This document shows, piece by piece, positions 60,411 through 60,419 of a DNA stretch of 60,419 nucleotides (the stretch's first letter is position 1; the number at the start of each line of letters is the position of its first letter). Origin of the DNA: Candidatus Woesearchaeota archaeon (GTDB taxonomy: Archaea > Nanobdellota > Nanobdellia > SCGC-AAA011-G17 > JACPIM01); the NCBI GenBank assembly GCA_016188045.1, contig JACPIM010000019.1:1-60419 (forward strand). The letters run 5' to 3'. Under the pieces are notes generated by a model. It had not been told where the DNA came from and searched no databases. It saw only the letters and a list, made by a program, of their open reading frames with translations. The translations under genes were made by a program, and so were the position numbers.

Positions 60411-60419
60411 CTTAAAAAA

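Noticed and set aside
1..60419. rRNA genes, CRISPR arrays or prophage structural genes
   Set aside because: I looked for each and saw no rRNA-like blocks, no regular repeat-spacer pattern and no capsid, terminase or tail proteins.

Overview
The window reads as a contig from a small-genome DPANN archaeon, most likely of the Woesearchaeota/Pacearchaeota type. The evidence is archaeal information processing (eL40, eL43, P1-type L12, Spt5, SecE, Rpb12-like RpoP, prefoldin, aIF5A, Orc1/Cdc6, TYW1, ZPR1), an FtsZ plus SepF division pair, a pacearchaeosortase-like protein, T/S-rich LamG surface proteins, strongly A+T-rich DNA with TATA-type promoters, and BHB introns in a tRNA. Gene density is high, many genes overlap by ATGA, and GGTGA/GAGG-type Shine-Dalgarno sequences are common. 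I place the lineage from gene content only.

Layout. 1-4.5 kb: leftward surface operon (small winged-helix-like protein, PGF-pre-PGF-like membrane protein, large LamG protein cut by the left edge). 4.6-16 kb: three PIN-toxin modules with three different antitoxin folds, an M32 carboxypeptidase, nrdR and a class II ribonucleotide reductase (nrdJ) carrying a 431-residue intein, thioredoxin, a P-loop kinase and the archaeosortase. 16-22 kb: peroxiredoxin, DedA, coiled-coil protein, a decayed LAGLIDADG gene, then rpl1-rpl10-rpl12. 22-31 kb: nuclease-like genes, HemK2, secreted and lipoprotein genes, endonuclease IV, flavin reductase, a dihydroorotase-like enzyme, a ZIP transporter and orc1/cdc6. 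31.4-34.7 kb: the least familiar region, with a truncated class I aminoacyl-tRNA synthetase homologue, two ASCH-domain proteins, three micro-genes with strong Shine-Dalgarno sites and an unknown 239-residue protein. 34.7-43.4 kb: TYW1 (frameshifted), TatD, site-2 protease, eL40-aIF5A, FKBP, ftsZ, NUDIX, amt-glnK and a divergent Lrp regulator. 43.4-49.8 kb: secE-spt5-rpl11, tRNA-Pro with two introns, eL43-rpoP-pfdB-UPF0147, sepF, zpr1, a short dph2-like gene, glyS and tRNA-Ala. 49.8-60.4 kb: glycosyltransferase, HIT, transglutaminase-like and LamG surface proteins, proS-alaX, a fourth toxin-antitoxin pair, DUF460, NUDIX and an HtrA-like protease whose 5' end runs into hairpins resembling an IS200/IS605 right end.

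Themes. (1) Cell surface: an archaeosortase, PGF-pre-PGF-like, LamG and transglutaminase-like exported proteins fit one envelope system. (2) dNTP supply: NrdR probably controls nrdJ through inverted repeats in a shared leader, with thioredoxin nearby. (3) Nitrogen: amt-glnK faces an Lrp regulator across a region with three copies of one 9-mer. (4) Two non-coding repeats, a 30-bp hairpin (21886, 37877) and a 36-bp promoter-like block (18553, 33483), each occur twice at unrelated loci and look regulatory. (5) Three otherwise normal genes carry one-base frameshifts and one has an in-frame stop. Isolated shifts may be assembly errors; the LAGLIDADG remnant has too many lesions for that.

The best candidate for an undescribed system is the synthetase-like/ASCH/ASCH operon at 31462-33377. 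All family names come from motif recognition in the translated sequence. No database search was possible.
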